A stretch of 64,000 nucleotides of DNA, taken from NCBI RefSeq assembly GCF_011799805.1, contig NZ_WXUB01000003.1, positions 124,001 to 188,000 of the forward strand, given 5' to 3'. Every line of letters starts with the position of its first letter. Positions within the stretch are counted from its first letter, which is position 1. The notes beneath the pieces were generated by a model. It ran no database searches. It saw only the letters and a program-made list of their open reading frames with translations, and was not told where the DNA came from. The DNA is from Maribellus sediminis (GTDB taxonomy: Bacteria; Bacteroidota; Bacteroidia; Bacteroidales; Prolixibacteraceae). The translations under genes were made by a program, and so were the position numbers. This document shows positions 41,320 to 52,400 of the stretch, piece after piece.

Positions 41320-44190
41320 CTAAACAGGAATTTCAATCCTTACCAGTGTTCCCTTTTCATTCATTTTGTTCCGGTCAATAATTTCGAAAGTAAGCTTTTC
41401 GGTTGTTTGTGAGTTCACAATTTTTATACGCTCTTCCAACATTTTTATGGCTTTGCCGTTTCCGTTTCGTTGTTCCGAGCGTTTCGAAATCCCCATTCCG
41501 TTATCCGTAATTTCACAGCAAATCTTATGATCTGTTTTGGTGAATGCTACTTTTATTTCTCCGCCTTTTTGAGGTGCAATGCCGTGTATAACAGCATTCT
41601 CAACAAAAGGCTGAATCAGCATTCCGGGTATTTCTTCTTCCTCCGGATGGATGTCCGGATCAATTATAATTTCAAACTCAAATGGAATCCGGAGCTTTTC
41701 CAGTTCCAGGTACGATTTAATCAACTTCATTTCTTCTTCGAGCGGTACCAGTTGTTTTTCGGAGTTGTTCAAAACAAGCCGCATCATTTCAGCAAATTCC
41801 GAAAGATAAATGTTCGACGCTTCAATCTTGCTTTTATTCACCAGGTTTTGGATGGAATTCAGCGCGTTAAACATAAAATGCGGATTCATCTGCGAACGTA
41901 TGGCGCGTAATTCCAATTCCGAAAGTTTCCGTTTGGCAGCTTCACGCTTAGAGATTTTTTGCGTACGAACCCGAATGATCAACCAGGTTAAAAAGCCAAA
42001 ACAAACCAGACTGACAAGAATAAAGAGTAAAAGCCGACGTGTATCGGCTTTTAATTTTGGTTGATTAAGCGATTCGAAATAATCGTCTAATATTTTAGGT
42101 AATTGAGTCCGGGCATTTATAAAAGGACTGGCAAAGTTATTATCAAGTATATTTAAGTTTTTATCCAAAAACAAAGTTCTTCGCTTGTTATTAAGTTGAA
42201 GTAATTTTAGTTGCTTGATTTTATCTTCGGGAAGATAAATGTAGGTTACGTCAACTGATTTTTTACCATTGTATTCTTCAAATTTTCCTTTAGATGACTC
42301 CGGGCGAATAACTGTTATATTTATTTTGTCGATTCTGTTGTCAAGTCTGATAAGGTCTTCTAATTGCCTTATTTGCCCTTCAATTGTTTGATAAAAACTA
42401 TACTCATAAACATTAATATCAAGAATTTGTAACTCACCACTTTTTAATTCAACCTCACCTTTTTCAAAATCATAAAATGAAGTCACTGGAATTGGATTTC
42501 CTTTTTGGAGGGTTTCAATACCTGAATACAATTTTTTTAGATCATCCTTAAATTTAGGGTGAATTGGGAACTGCAAAAAATCATTATAATTTTTTTGGAT
42601 AATTTGGACATCTCCATTAAGCAATGCATCACGGATAACAGAATAAATCGCTTGATACATTGGGTATCCTTTGTACATAATTTTTGCAAATTGAATGTTT
42701 TCATCATAATTTTTATCGTTATAAACTCCCCCAATTTGTTTTTTTAAAGTTTTGAGTTTTAATATCCTGTTTTCTGTGGAAAACAGATAGTAATTTGGTA
42801 GCAATTCAGAGTTAAAACTTAATAAAGGAATTGAATCGATTTGAGCAAAAAAATCACGATCTTGCCTACGGCTAATCATACTAAGTACTTTCATAAAACC
42901 AACCTTATAAGTCGAATCCTCTTTTAAGAATTGAAGACATTCCGTAGATAATTTGCCATCAAATTCTTTTAAATATTTGTTGTACAAATTTTTGGTATCT
43001 CTCGAAAACTGCCAGAAATAGGGTTGGTAATCATATGGAGGGAAAGAGGCATAATATTTTAATATGAATTCCATGTCGTCCGCTCCGAAACCTGTTATTT
43101 TGGGAAATTTTTTCCCTTTCTCCCATTTAAAATCAACCTGCATACCAGGCCGAATTAAAAGTGAATATTTTCGTTTGCCATTAAAAGTTAAATAGGCAAA
43201 AACGTGCTCATTCAAATCTATCTCTATATTGAATTTACCATTCTCAATTAAAACCGAAGTATCTTTTTTTAGTAAGGGTGTAAAAATATCAAGTTTAACT
43301 TCACCTATATAGTCTGTATTTTCAATATTCCCCCGAATTCTTGTATTATTCAAATTCGGAAAATTATAGATGAAACAGATATTATCTGGGAATACAAAAG
43401 GAATACCCAAATTTACATCTGCAAGAAAAGGTTGTCTTTGTCCTTCAATTTGTATATATACAATGTTACTATCTTTTTTAACAACCTGAGAATCGAATGT
43501 ATCATTAATTATGCTATCGGAAGTTGAAATTTGTATGTTGGTTTTCCATCGTTTCCCTATTTTTTCTGGAGCAAATGATAAAACGTTGGTAAAAAGTGTT
43601 GAAGAATAATTAATGAGTTTTGGACCTAATAATCCATAAAGGTTAATACTCAGGTTAATGCCATAATCATTACCAAATATATCATTTGAAATATTGTGGA
43701 CGGGTATTGACAAAATTTCATTGGTGAATTCATTCTTTGTAATACTTCCCTTACCATTCTCACATAGGTACTCCATCGATTTACCAATAATCTCTTCCAA
43801 AAACTCATAATCGATATCTTTTTCAAAAATTGGATAATCAGAGTCATTAAAAAGAACCACGGTATCTGCTCCCAGAGATAATCGACTCTGAACCTTAAAC
43901 CTTTCTAAAGTATATTTAAGTTTTATTACTGAATCGCTTATCTCTAGACATTGGACTTTCCAATCTGTAACTGCTTTTAGTTTCTTTAAGGTAGCTATAT
44001 TCTTAACATTCAGGGTATCAAAGAACATCAAGTTTTCTATATCTGTATCAAGATTAAAAACCATATTCCAACTATCCCCCTTTTTTATTTTTGGAGAAAG
44101 GTCAATCTTCTCATCCGCGTTACCTGCGGTTAAATAAGAAGTCTGAAACAGAATACAAATAAGAAACAGTAATAAGTTGATTTTCTTCAT
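41320..44190 (-). CDS. LytS-type kinase with DUF4369-like and degenerate thioredoxin-like periplasmic sensor
   Basis: The 956-residue protein has a signal peptide (MKKINLLLFLICILFQT). A first beta domain (about 25-270, DUF6263-like; LSPKIKKGDSWNMVFNL) is followed by a DUF4369-like domain (about 280-350; VLIENGKFNIEIDL, LLIRPGMQVDFKWEKG), a helical part (about 355-560) and a thioredoxin-like part (about 561-710; GNPIPVTSFYDFEKG, ELQILDINV, RTLFLDKNLNILDN). No CxxC motif follows the DINVYE strand, so redox activity is unlikely. One TM helix is at about 720-740. The kinase has H771 in SQMNPHFMFNALNSIQ and an ATPase part with PFVENAVIHG. A paralogue lies immediately upstream. The assignment of periplasmic domains is by pattern only. 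Confidence 0.82.
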   Translation of the reverse strand: MKKINLLLFLICILFQTSYLTAGNADEKIDLSPKIKKGDSWNMVFNLDTDIENLMFFDTLNVKNIATLKKLKAVTDWKVQCLEISDSVIKLKYTLERFKVQSRLSLGADTVVLFNDSDYPIFEKDIDYEFLEEIIGKSMEYLCENGKGSITKNEFTNEILSIPVHNISNDIFGNDYGINLSINLYGLLGPKLINYSSTLFTNVLSFAPEKIGKRWKTNIQISTSDSIINDTFDSQVVKKDSNIVYIQIEGQRQPFLADVNLGIPFVFPDNICFIYNFPNLNNTRIRGNIENTDYIGEVKLDIFTPLLKKDTSVLIENGKFNIEIDLNEHVFAYLTFNGKRKYSLLIRPGMQVDFKWEKGKKFPKITGFGADDMEFILKYYASFPPYDYQPYFWQFSRDTKNLYNKYLKEFDGKLSTECLQFLKEDSTYKVGFMKVLSMISRRQDRDFFAQIDSIPLLSFNSELLPNYYLFSTENRILKLKTLKKQIGGVYNDKNYDENIQFAKIMYKGYPMYQAIYSVIRDALLNGDVQIIQKNYNDFLQFPIHPKFKDDLKKLYSGIETLQKGNPIPVTSFYDFEKGEVELKSGELQILDINVYEYSFYQTIEGQIRQLEDLIRLDNRIDKINITVIRPESSKGKFEEYNGKKSVDVTYIYLPEDKIKQLKLLQLNNKRRTLFLDKNLNILDNNFASPFINARTQLPKILDDYFESLNQPKLKADTRRLLLFILVSLVCFGFLTWLIIRVRTQKISKREAAKRKLSELELRAIRSQMNPHFMFNALNSIQNLVNKSKIEASNIYLSEFAEMMRLVLNNSEKQLVPLEEEMKLIKSYLELEKLRIPFEFEIIIDPDIHPEEEEIPGMLIQPFVENAVIHGIAPQKGGEIKVAFTKTDHKICCEITDNGMGISKRSEQRNGNGKAIKMLEERIKIVNSQTTEKLTFEIIDRNKMNEKGTLVRIEIPV

Positions 44191-44333
44191 TGCGTTAAAA
44201 TTAGTAGATTATTGAAATTTTACGCTTCAAATATCCAAACAGGAATCCGGAAGAAATGAGTTGAATGGAGATTGGGTGAGTTTCGGTGTAAATTTGGTAG
44301 GTAGCGGAACTAGTCAATGTTACAAAACTGTTC

Positions 44334-45083
44334 TTACATTCCTTTCAGCTTATCCAGCACCATTTCGCGCCTGAGCCGGGCGATGCTTACGGTAGATCCG
44401 TCGTTCATTTTTATGTAACCGCCGTCGGTTTTGATGTAGGATTTTACCTCGTTGAGGTTAATCAGGTGGGATTGGTGAACACGCAAAAAATTGTAATCGC
44501 TCAGCAATTCATCAAACTCTTTAAGTGTTTTCGAAGCAATGATTTTCTCTCCGGTTTTCAGGAAAAAATTGGTGTAATTACCGTCGCCTTCGCAGCGGAC
44601 AATCGAGGAAACCTCAACAAATTCAATTTTATCAGATAGTGGAATGGCTATTTTGGGTGAGCTCAACTTGTTTTTCTGATTATTGAGCATTGTTTTCATT
44701 CGAAGGTTATCACTTTTCTCAACCAGGCGTTTCTCCACTTTGTCAACCGCCTGTGTAAGTTCCAGCAAATCTATGGGTTTAAGCAGATAGTCGAGGGCGC
44801 AGAATTTTACCGCTTTAATTCCATAATGGTCGAATGCTGTTACAAAAATTACTTCAAAATTAATTTGTTCCAAACTTTCCAGCATCGAGAAGCCGTTGCC
44901 TCCGGGCATTTCAATATCCAGAAAAATCAAATCGGGTTGAAGTTCGCTTATTGCTTTTCTTCCTTCTATGGCAGAACTACATAACGCAACCAGTTCTACA
45001 TTCTTACAGTATTCATCTAGAATTTTTGCAAGGTTTTCGCGATTGCTTTTTTCGTCTTCTACTATAATGGCTCGTATCTTCAT
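44334..45083 (-). CDS. LytTR-family response regulator (pair 2)
   Basis: The 249-residue regulator has a receiver with acidic residues in IVEDEKSNREN and phospho-acceptor Asp in LIFLDIEMPGGNG, and a LytTR domain to the end. Its ATG shares one base with the kinase stop (TAATG), so the pair is translationally coupled. A 135-bp stretch at 44355-44489 is identical to the DNA of pair 1. The region to the next kinase gene (44191-44333) carries the promoter of pair 1, though no clear box was found. Confidence 0.94.
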   Translation of the reverse strand: MKIRAIIVEDEKSNRENLAKILDEYCKNVELVALCSSAIEGRKAISELQPDLIFLDIEMPGGNGFSMLESLEQINFEVIFVTAFDHYGIKAVKFCALDYLLKPIDLLELTQAVDKVEKRLVEKSDNLRMKTMLNNQKNKLSSPKIAIPLSDKIEFVEVSSIVRCEGDGNYTNFFLKTGEKIIASKTLKEFDELLSDYNFLRVHQSHLINLNEVKSYIKTDGGYIKMNDGSTVSIARLRREMVLDKLKGM

Positions 45084-48061
45084 TATTCAACAGGAATTAT
45101 AAGGGTAACTTTTGTTCCGCTCTTGCCTTCCGACAAATTTCGGTTTTGCACTTCCAGCTTCATACGGGTTTTTAATTGTTCGCTCAGCAAATTAACTCTC
45201 TTTTCGGCAAACTTCATGGCCAACCCGTTTCCGTTTCCAGTTTTCTCCGGATCGATTCCCACTCCATCGTCGGTGATCGAGCACACCAGATTCGACCCTA
45301 CTTTCGAAATTTCCACTTCAATATTCCCCTCCCCTTTGGGAGTAATGCCGTGTATAACGGCGTTCTCCACAAAGGGTTGCAAAAGCATTCCGGGGATTTC
45401 TTCGGTTTCGGGATTAACAGCATCTACCAGCTTAATATTGTATCGAAAATCTATCCGCAGCTTTTCAAGTTCCAGGTATAAACGAATTAATTCCAGCTCG
45501 TCGGCAAGGCTCACCAGTTTCTTGTTCGAGCTGCTTAATACCATCCGCATGAGTTTGGCAAAGCGCGATAAATACAGGTTTGCCTTTTCGGTTTGACTGT
45601 GGTTCATCAGGTTTTGGATCGATCCCATCGCATTAAAAATAAAATGCGGGTTCATTTGCGAACGTATCGCTTTCAGTTCCAGCTCAGAAAGTTTTCTGCG
45701 GGCTGCTTCTCTCTTTTTAATGCGCCGGCCGTTAATTTTGATAATAATCCAGGCAACAAGCGAGCTTCCCAATAAGGTAATTAGTGCACCTAAAGTCATA
45801 GCCTTTCTTCCTTCGTGCGATTTGGACTGGTTTTGGGCTTCGAAGTATTTGTCAAGAATTTCAGAAAAATTATGCCCTGAATAAGGTCTGATTCTTCCAA
45901 TATTATTATTGATGATCTTAAAGTCTTTATCCAGTAAAAGTACCCGACGACCTTCAACCATTTTGAACGAACTCAATGTTGTGATATCATCTTCAGACAA
46001 ATAAATATGTGCGAAATTCACAGTGTCATTACTGGGAGTTTCAACCATCTTGCCTTTTGCAAAATCGGGTCGAATAACTACATAATTAATTTTTTCAATT
46101 CGATCATCCTTTGCTATTATTCTTGTCAATTCTTCCGCTTCTTCTTTGTGCTGAGGATTCTGGGCAGAAAAAGATTCATTCAAATCTACTATGCAAAACT
46201 CACCCTTGGGAAGCTTTTGAGTTTTTCCATCGATATCCACGATTTCATAAACCGGAAATGCATTCCCGGGTTTCAGGGGTTCCATTTCATCAATTTCTTT
46301 CTTTAAGTCATTTTTTAACGACGAGCTGCAGGGAAGATTATAGAAGTCCTCTAATTCCTTTTGGATTAATGCAGTATTCCCTTTAATGATTTCCGATTTC
46401 AATATGTCGTATACTGAGAAGTAATAAGGGTAGCCGATGTATTGAATACCGGCAAAAAGAATGTTTTCTGCAAATCTGTCACGACCATATCCTCTGCTCT
46501 TTCCACTTAGAAATTTAGTCTGCTCTAACTTAAGATATTCGCAAATAAAAACATGATACGCTTCTGAACACAAACTGATGTCCCCGTTAATCTGCAAAGT
46601 ATCAAGGTAGGTCTGAAAATATTCCTTATTCTCATTTAAACGATTAAAATCTTTTGGAATAAATAAAGGGTAATTGGTGTATTGTTCAAACCTAATCTTG
46701 TCAAGTGCAGACACAAACCAGGAAGCTTTGCGAAAATCTCTTTCATCAGTTATATAATTTCTACAGTTAACCGAAATGGTGGAACCGTAAGTAGAAAGAA
46801 TACTATCAATCCTTTCTGTAAAGTCACCCCATTTTTTAATAATTCTTCCCTTTGGATAATCATTGGTTGCATAATCGAAATAGAAAGGTTTTTTAAAAAT
46901 CTCTTCCACACAATTAATATCTTCGGCACCAAAACCTTTTGCCAGCATTTTTCCCTCATCCCATTGCACATTTACATTCATCATTGGAGTAAGAAAAATA
47001 TTGGATTGAACTTTCTTAAATCTGACCTTGGCTAAAACAGGTTCTTTTAAATCCAAATCAATATTGAATTTCCCATTCACCACCTCAAGTTTTCGCGCTT
47101 CATATCCAGTGGGATACTTTATCTCGAACAATGCTTCCCCATTCAGTTCATCATTAAAGTATCCCTCAACATGTGTATTCGGATTTGACAAGTTATACGA
47201 GTAACTTCTTATGACCGAAAAATTATCTAAAAAAGCCGGCCATCCAGTCTCACGATCAATAAGCAGTTCATTTTCCGAGTCCTCGTACCTGACCTTTATT
47301 AAAACATTATTTGAATTTGTTTCTACTAACTCATAATCCAGTTCAACCGATTTACCCTTGGGAGTATCTCCGGCAATGCGAAATGCCGAATTCCATCTGT
47401 CACCAATATTAACCGGTGATTCCGGTAGCGCATTTCTCCACTGAATCATTAAAAGCCATAATGATGCTGAAGCAACACTTGCATATTCATTACTTGAAAA
47501 ACTCACAAATTGGTTTTTAGCGGCTTTTCTGTTTTGAAAGGTAAAACTTGGAAAACTAATGTTGTTCCCGTTAAAATCATTATTTGTTCTAATAATTGTT
47601 GAATCAGTATTCCAGGGTATCTCAATGTCAATAATTTTCCCGATAATCTCATCAATTTTACTAATATCTTCCTGGTTCAGCGTTAAAGGATAATCTGTAT
47701 CGTTATAAACTAAATATTCCAAATTGTCACTCTTGAGTCTCGACTCTTCAATAATCCTTTTTAACTCGAACCGTAGAATCAATTTGTCAATATCTGAGCT
47801 TAAACAAGAAACATCCCATTCATATTTTAATTTGGAATCTTGCATTCCCATAAAATTGTTTGGTAACCAGTTTGAAAGGCCATCCTTTAAGTCAAAATTC
47901 CAATGGGTATTTTGTCCACCTAGCTCTACAACCATATTCCAGCTGTGCCCTTTTTGTAATTTGGGTGTGATATCAACTTTTCCTTCGTGATTGGAAGCAT
48001 TAACATTATTCGATTGTAGAATTAAGCAAAAGATTAAAAGGAGCAGGCTGATTTTTTTCAT
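45083..48061 (-). CDS. LytS-type kinase with DUF4369-like and degenerate thioredoxin-like sensor (paralogue)
   Basis: The start at 48061 (992 residues) fits a signal peptide (MKKISLLLLIFCLILQSNN); a longer frame adds eight residues. Layout as in the neighbour: a beta domain (ITPKLQKGHSWNMVVEL), a DUF4369-like domain (LEVVNGKFNIDLDL, LTPMMNVNVQWDEG), helices, and a thioredoxin-like part at about 598-745 (GNAFPVYEIVDIDGKTQKLP, GEFCIVDLNESFSAQNPQHK, RRVLLLDKDFKIINNN). TlpA-type enzymes have WxxWCxxC after the IVDL strand; here only ESFSAQN is found. TM is at about 757-777. The kinase has H806 in SQMNPHFIFNAMGSIQ and PFVENAVIHGITP. It is preceded by a hairpin that separates it from the efflux operon. 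Confidence 0.82.
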   Translation of the reverse strand: MKKISLLLLIFCLILQSNNVNASNHEGKVDITPKLQKGHSWNMVVELGGQNTHWNFDLKDGLSNWLPNNFMGMQDSKLKYEWDVSCLSSDIDKLILRFELKRIIEESRLKSDNLEYLVYNDTDYPLTLNQEDISKIDEIIGKIIDIEIPWNTDSTIIRTNNDFNGNNISFPSFTFQNRKAAKNQFVSFSSNEYASVASASLWLLMIQWRNALPESPVNIGDRWNSAFRIAGDTPKGKSVELDYELVETNSNNVLIKVRYEDSENELLIDRETGWPAFLDNFSVIRSYSYNLSNPNTHVEGYFNDELNGEALFEIKYPTGYEARKLEVVNGKFNIDLDLKEPVLAKVRFKKVQSNIFLTPMMNVNVQWDEGKMLAKGFGAEDINCVEEIFKKPFYFDYATNDYPKGRIIKKWGDFTERIDSILSTYGSTISVNCRNYITDERDFRKASWFVSALDKIRFEQYTNYPLFIPKDFNRLNENKEYFQTYLDTLQINGDISLCSEAYHVFICEYLKLEQTKFLSGKSRGYGRDRFAENILFAGIQYIGYPYYFSVYDILKSEIIKGNTALIQKELEDFYNLPCSSSLKNDLKKEIDEMEPLKPGNAFPVYEIVDIDGKTQKLPKGEFCIVDLNESFSAQNPQHKEEAEELTRIIAKDDRIEKINYVVIRPDFAKGKMVETPSNDTVNFAHIYLSEDDITTLSSFKMVEGRRVLLLDKDFKIINNNIGRIRPYSGHNFSEILDKYFEAQNQSKSHEGRKAMTLGALITLLGSSLVAWIIIKINGRRIKKREAARRKLSELELKAIRSQMNPHFIFNAMGSIQNLMNHSQTEKANLYLSRFAKLMRMVLSSSNKKLVSLADELELIRLYLELEKLRIDFRYNIKLVDAVNPETEEIPGMLLQPFVENAVIHGITPKGEGNIEVEISKVGSNLVCSITDDGVGIDPEKTGNGNGLAMKFAEKRVNLLSEQLKTRMKLEVQNRNLSEGKSGTKVTLIIPVE

Positions 48062-48106
48062 CGCATTAAATTTAGTGTTTAACATTATTTATGCGACAAA
48101 AATGCC

Positions 48107-48134
48107 TTCACTTCCTGATAAAAAAGGAAGTGAA
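48107..48134 (-). terminator. Hairpin between the efflux operon and kinase pair 2
   Basis: TTCACTTCC (48107-48115) and GGAAGTGAA (48126-48134) form perfect 9-bp arms. Read on the minus strand, a short T5 run follows after a few bases (GGCATTTTTG). It lies 54 nt after the TolC-like gene stop and should end the efflux transcript, at least partly. Confidence 0.6.
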
Positions 48135-48187
48135 TTAGTATTTGGCAAGTTTGGACTAGTATCCGGGAAATATTAATTCTGAAATAT

Positions 48188-49477
48188 CTATTCGTAATCC
48201 TGTACAATGACTCCGGCTAAACGCAGCAGCGAAGTTTGTGCATCGATAAAATAATAAATGGCCTGTAATTCACCTTGTGCAGCATTCAGATAAATCTGTT
48301 GTACATCACGGAAATTAAAGGAATTGATGGCACCTGATTCAAATTTTTCGCGCGAGATTTGTAGATTAAGTTGTGCAGCCTGAATGTTTTCACGTGCCAG
48401 AACCAGCAATTCTTTCCGCACCTGGTAAAACTCGTACAAGTTGGCCAGTTGATTGGTCAAATCGTGTTGAATGTCGTCCATTTCCACATCAGCCAGTTCG
48501 CGATCGATCTCGGCAATTTGAACTGCGCGTTTTCGGTTACCACCGCTAAAAAGGTTCCAGCTAAGTGTAAAATTACCGTACATGGTGGCATTTTTGCTCC
48601 AGCTGGCATCGGCACTTTCGGGCTTTAAACGGGTGGTTGTTCCCGAAACACCGCCGGTAAAATCGAGGCTGGGCGAATACGCACTTTTTGCAGCAGCAAT
48701 CTGATTTTCGAGCAAACGAAGGTTTATGAATTGCGACTGCAGGCTTTTGTTGTTGGCCATCATTTGAGCTTCCAGGTCGGCCAGTGTATATTCGGCCAAA
48801 ACAGGTTCGAATTGTTCTGTTAATTCGTAATCGATATTTTCCTTTTCGGCCATTAAGTAGGCCAGGTTACGTTTCGAATTTTTATAGGCAACTTCCTGCA
48901 GTAGATAGCTGGCGCGGTCTTCGAGGTAAGCATTTTGGGCCTGAAGCACATCGTAAGTCACCGCCGAACCATATTCCTTTTTCTGCTGAGCCTGATCGTA
49001 ACGATCGTTCGACAGGTCCATTACCACTTGCACATTGGCCAGTTTTTCTTTTTGGAGCAATACATCGTAGTAGGCAAGAATCACCGACTGAATGGTGCCT
49101 TCAACAAGAAGTGCGGTATTGTTCTTTGAGAGATTTTCCAGTTCATCGAGCCGGGTTTTGTTAATGCGAACCGAGAAACCGTCGAACAAAGTCCAGCCAA
49201 GCACTGCACCTCCGGTAAAGCGATTGTTCACATTGTCATTGCCTTCAACAATGTTGTATGAATTATTATCAGCTGCCGAAAGGGTGATGTAAGGATAGCG
49301 ACCGGCCGTTCCCCAGTTATTCTGGATTTCGGCAATTTGCTGGTTCCCCTTTGCTATAATTATTCCGTAATTGTTTTCCAGTGCCTTCGAAATGGCATCG
49401 GTTAACGAAAGCGTTTGCTGCGCTCCGGCAGTTCCGAAAATAAACAGGAGTAGAACTAATATTTTAATGACTTTCAT
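48188..49477 (-). CDS. TolC-family outer-membrane efflux protein
   Basis: The 429-residue protein has a signal peptide (MKVIKILVLLLFIFGTAGAQ). It shows the two-fold OEP pattern: TLSLTDAISKALENNYGII, IQNNWGTAGRYPYITLSA, ... then the second half with YSPSLDFTGGVSG, NFTLSWNLFSGGNRKRAVQI and long amphipathic helices. It forms the outer-membrane channel of the tripartite pump. The start codon overlaps the RND gene by 14 nt, which indicates a single operon (adaptor, pump, channel). Confidence 0.94.
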   Translation of the reverse strand: MKVIKILVLLLFIFGTAGAQQTLSLTDAISKALENNYGIIIAKGNQQIAEIQNNWGTAGRYPYITLSAADNNSYNIVEGNDNVNNRFTGGAVLGWTLFDGFSVRINKTRLDELENLSKNNTALLVEGTIQSVILAYYDVLLQKEKLANVQVVMDLSNDRYDQAQQKKEYGSAVTYDVLQAQNAYLEDRASYLLQEVAYKNSKRNLAYLMAEKENIDYELTEQFEPVLAEYTLADLEAQMMANNKSLQSQFINLRLLENQIAAAKSAYSPSLDFTGGVSGTTTRLKPESADASWSKNATMYGNFTLSWNLFSGGNRKRAVQIAEIDRELADVEMDDIQHDLTNQLANLYEFYQVRKELLVLARENIQAAQLNLQISREKFESGAINSFNFRDVQQIYLNAAQGELQAIYYFIDAQTSLLRLAGVIVQDYE

Positions 49478-52400
49478 GTTCTTCGTTTTCGTGTTTTACA
49501 TCAATGGTATCATCGATTTTTCGTTGCGAGTGAATCCAGGCGATTTCCAGTTCTTCGCGTTCAAATTTCTTTCCTGTCCAGGTTTCGCGAACAAACATTC
49601 GGATATCACTTAAAATGATGATTAAAGCCGGGAAGAATAACAGAATAAATAAGGTACCGAAGGCCACACCATAAACCAGTGAAATGGCCATTGGAATTAG
49701 AAACTGTGCCTGAAAACTTTTCTCGAGTACCAGCGGGAACAGCCCGAACGAGGTAGTAAGCGTTGTCAGGATAATTGGCCGTAACCTCGATTTTCCTGCC
49801 TCAACAATGGCATCTTTCACTTTCGTGCCCTCGGTAATCAGCAAATTGTATTTCGCAAGGAACACTACAGCATCGTTTACGATAACACCGGTGAGGGCTA
49901 CAATTCCCCAAAGACTTAATATCGATAATGGTTTTCCGTGAATGCCATGTCCCCAAACCGCACCAAGAATGGAAATCGGGATCATGATCAAAATTATAAG
50001 CGGTTGCTCAAACGATTTGAAATTTACCATCAGGATAAAAATGATAGCCAGAAAGGCCATTGGAAACAGGAACAAAAGGTCGCCCATGTTTCGCTCACTT
50101 TCTTTCTGCTGCCCCATGTATTCAATTCTGAGTCCCGGATACAGCATCTGCAACTCAGGAATTACGTCGGCTTTAATCAGATTGAGTATTTCGGTTACCG
50201 AAGCATCCGGATCTACCAGATCGGCCTCAACCCTGATTTCGCGGCGACCATTAAACCGGTTAATATTTACCGGCCCGCGTTCCTTTTTATAATCTACCAG
50301 TTCGGTAAAAGGATATTCGCCCTGGGGAGTCACAATTTTCATGTTTTCCAGTTGACCGAGTTTTGCCCTTCCTTCAGCCGGATAACGCACCCAAATACGT
50401 ATTTCATCGCGGCCAACCTGCAACCTTTGTGCCTGGCCACCATAAAATGCCTGACGGATCTGATTCGCAATGGTACTTTCGTTCAAACCAAGCATGTAAG
50501 CCTTGGGTTTCAGCTCAAGAAGAATTTCTTCTTTACCCATCGCGTTGGTATTTACAATGTCTTTTAGCTGCGGATAAGTGTGCAGTTTATCCATCAGGTA
50601 ATCGCGGGCATGCTCCAACTCTTCAATATTGCGTGAAAGAAGCCCGATAGAAACAGGCGAACCAAAACGTCCGCGCGAACCTATCGTAAATTTCTCAGCT
50701 TCCGGAATTGTGCCCAGGTGTTTTCTGATTCGTTCGATAATTTCGAAGGAACTGATTCCCGTTTCTTCTGAGTTTCGCGGAGAAACATCCACATTACCGG
50801 CATGAGCACCACTTTCTGAACGGTCGAAACCCGATCCCAGATTAATAATGCTGCTCTCGATTATTGGAAGCGTGTCATTGTATTCTTCCATCATCTCGGC
50901 ATTCACAACCCAAACAACGCTATCGAAACGCTGCAGGTATTCCATTGTTTTTTGCTCTCCCGAGCCCGGCGTAAATGCAATATTTATATTGAAATCATCG
51001 AATTCCATACGTGGGAAGAACGTGGTTTTAATGATCTGTCCCCCAATCAATCCCATAGTAATAATGATCATAGCTACAGGAATAGCAGCTACAATGTAAC
51101 GCCATTCGATAACCAGCTTCAGTACCCCATCATAGGCATAATCGCGTAACCAGCTAAAAAACTTTTCGATGTATTTTCGTACACCCGTTGCTTTTGCGTT
51201 AAGAATCTTTCGGTTGAGAACATGTTTGTTTCCAAGGTGAGCAGGCAGAACAAAAAAGGCTTCCAAAAGCGAAACTATCAAACTGAAGATCACAATCACT
51301 GCCATTTCGTACATCATCTCCATTCGTCCCGTAATAAAAATCAACGGTGAAAATGCAAATACCGTTGTCAGAACAGAAGTGATAACAGCAGGAACTACTT
51401 CGGTTGTACCGTCTACCGCTGCCCGCATCGGACTCTTTCCTTTTTCAAAATGCTGGAAAATGTTTTCACCAATCACAATTCCATCGTCAACCAGGATACC
51501 AATTACCAGGATCATCCCGAAAAGCGACATCATGTTGATGGTAACACCCATGGCATTTACAATGATGAACATGCCCAGGAAAGATGCCGGGATTCCCCAT
51601 GCTACCCACAACGAAAGTCGGGTACTAAGCATGATTCCAAGAATAAGTACAACCAGCACCAATCCTTGACCGCCATTGGTATAGAGCAGTGCCAAACGTG
51701 ACTTTAAAACATCGAGATAGGAACGCGAAAGTTTCAGTTCAACACCGTAATTTTTTGAGTTAAACTGCTTAACGTAGTCTTTAATATATACATCAATCTC
51801 GTCCAAATCTTCGGTAATCAGTTTATTAACCCGAAGGTTGATCACCGGATTCCCATTTTCAATGGCCTTGTTTGGTACATCCGAAAATTTCATTTTAACC
51901 GAAGCGATATCACGAATGCGAATCACGCTGCCATCGGCATTGGCACGCAAAATAATGTTGCCAATTTTGTTCGGATCGGAACTGCGCGAACGAAGACGAA
52001 TCAAAAGTTCTTCTTCCGCAGAACGTATTTGTCCGCCCGAAACATCGCGGTTATTGTTTGATATGGCATTTTGCAGATCGGTGAATGTAATGCCGTAACG
52101 CAAGAGATCTTCTTCGTGTGCTTCCACCGAAATCTCAAGCGCCGGAAAACCTGAGATTGACACCTGGCTCATAAATCCTGACGCAAGGAAATCTTCTTCC
52201 ACTTGCTGGGCATAACTTTTCAGTGTCATCAGGTCAACATTTCCGGTAACTTCCATACGGGCAGCCGGAGAAGTCGTCCTTGTTTTAGCAACAATCGGCC
52301 GTTCAGCAGCAGTAGGTAAAGCTGAAATACCGTCAACGGCATTTTTTACTTCTATTAGTGCTTCATCGATATCGTAACTCGGTTCAAATTCGATGGTAAC

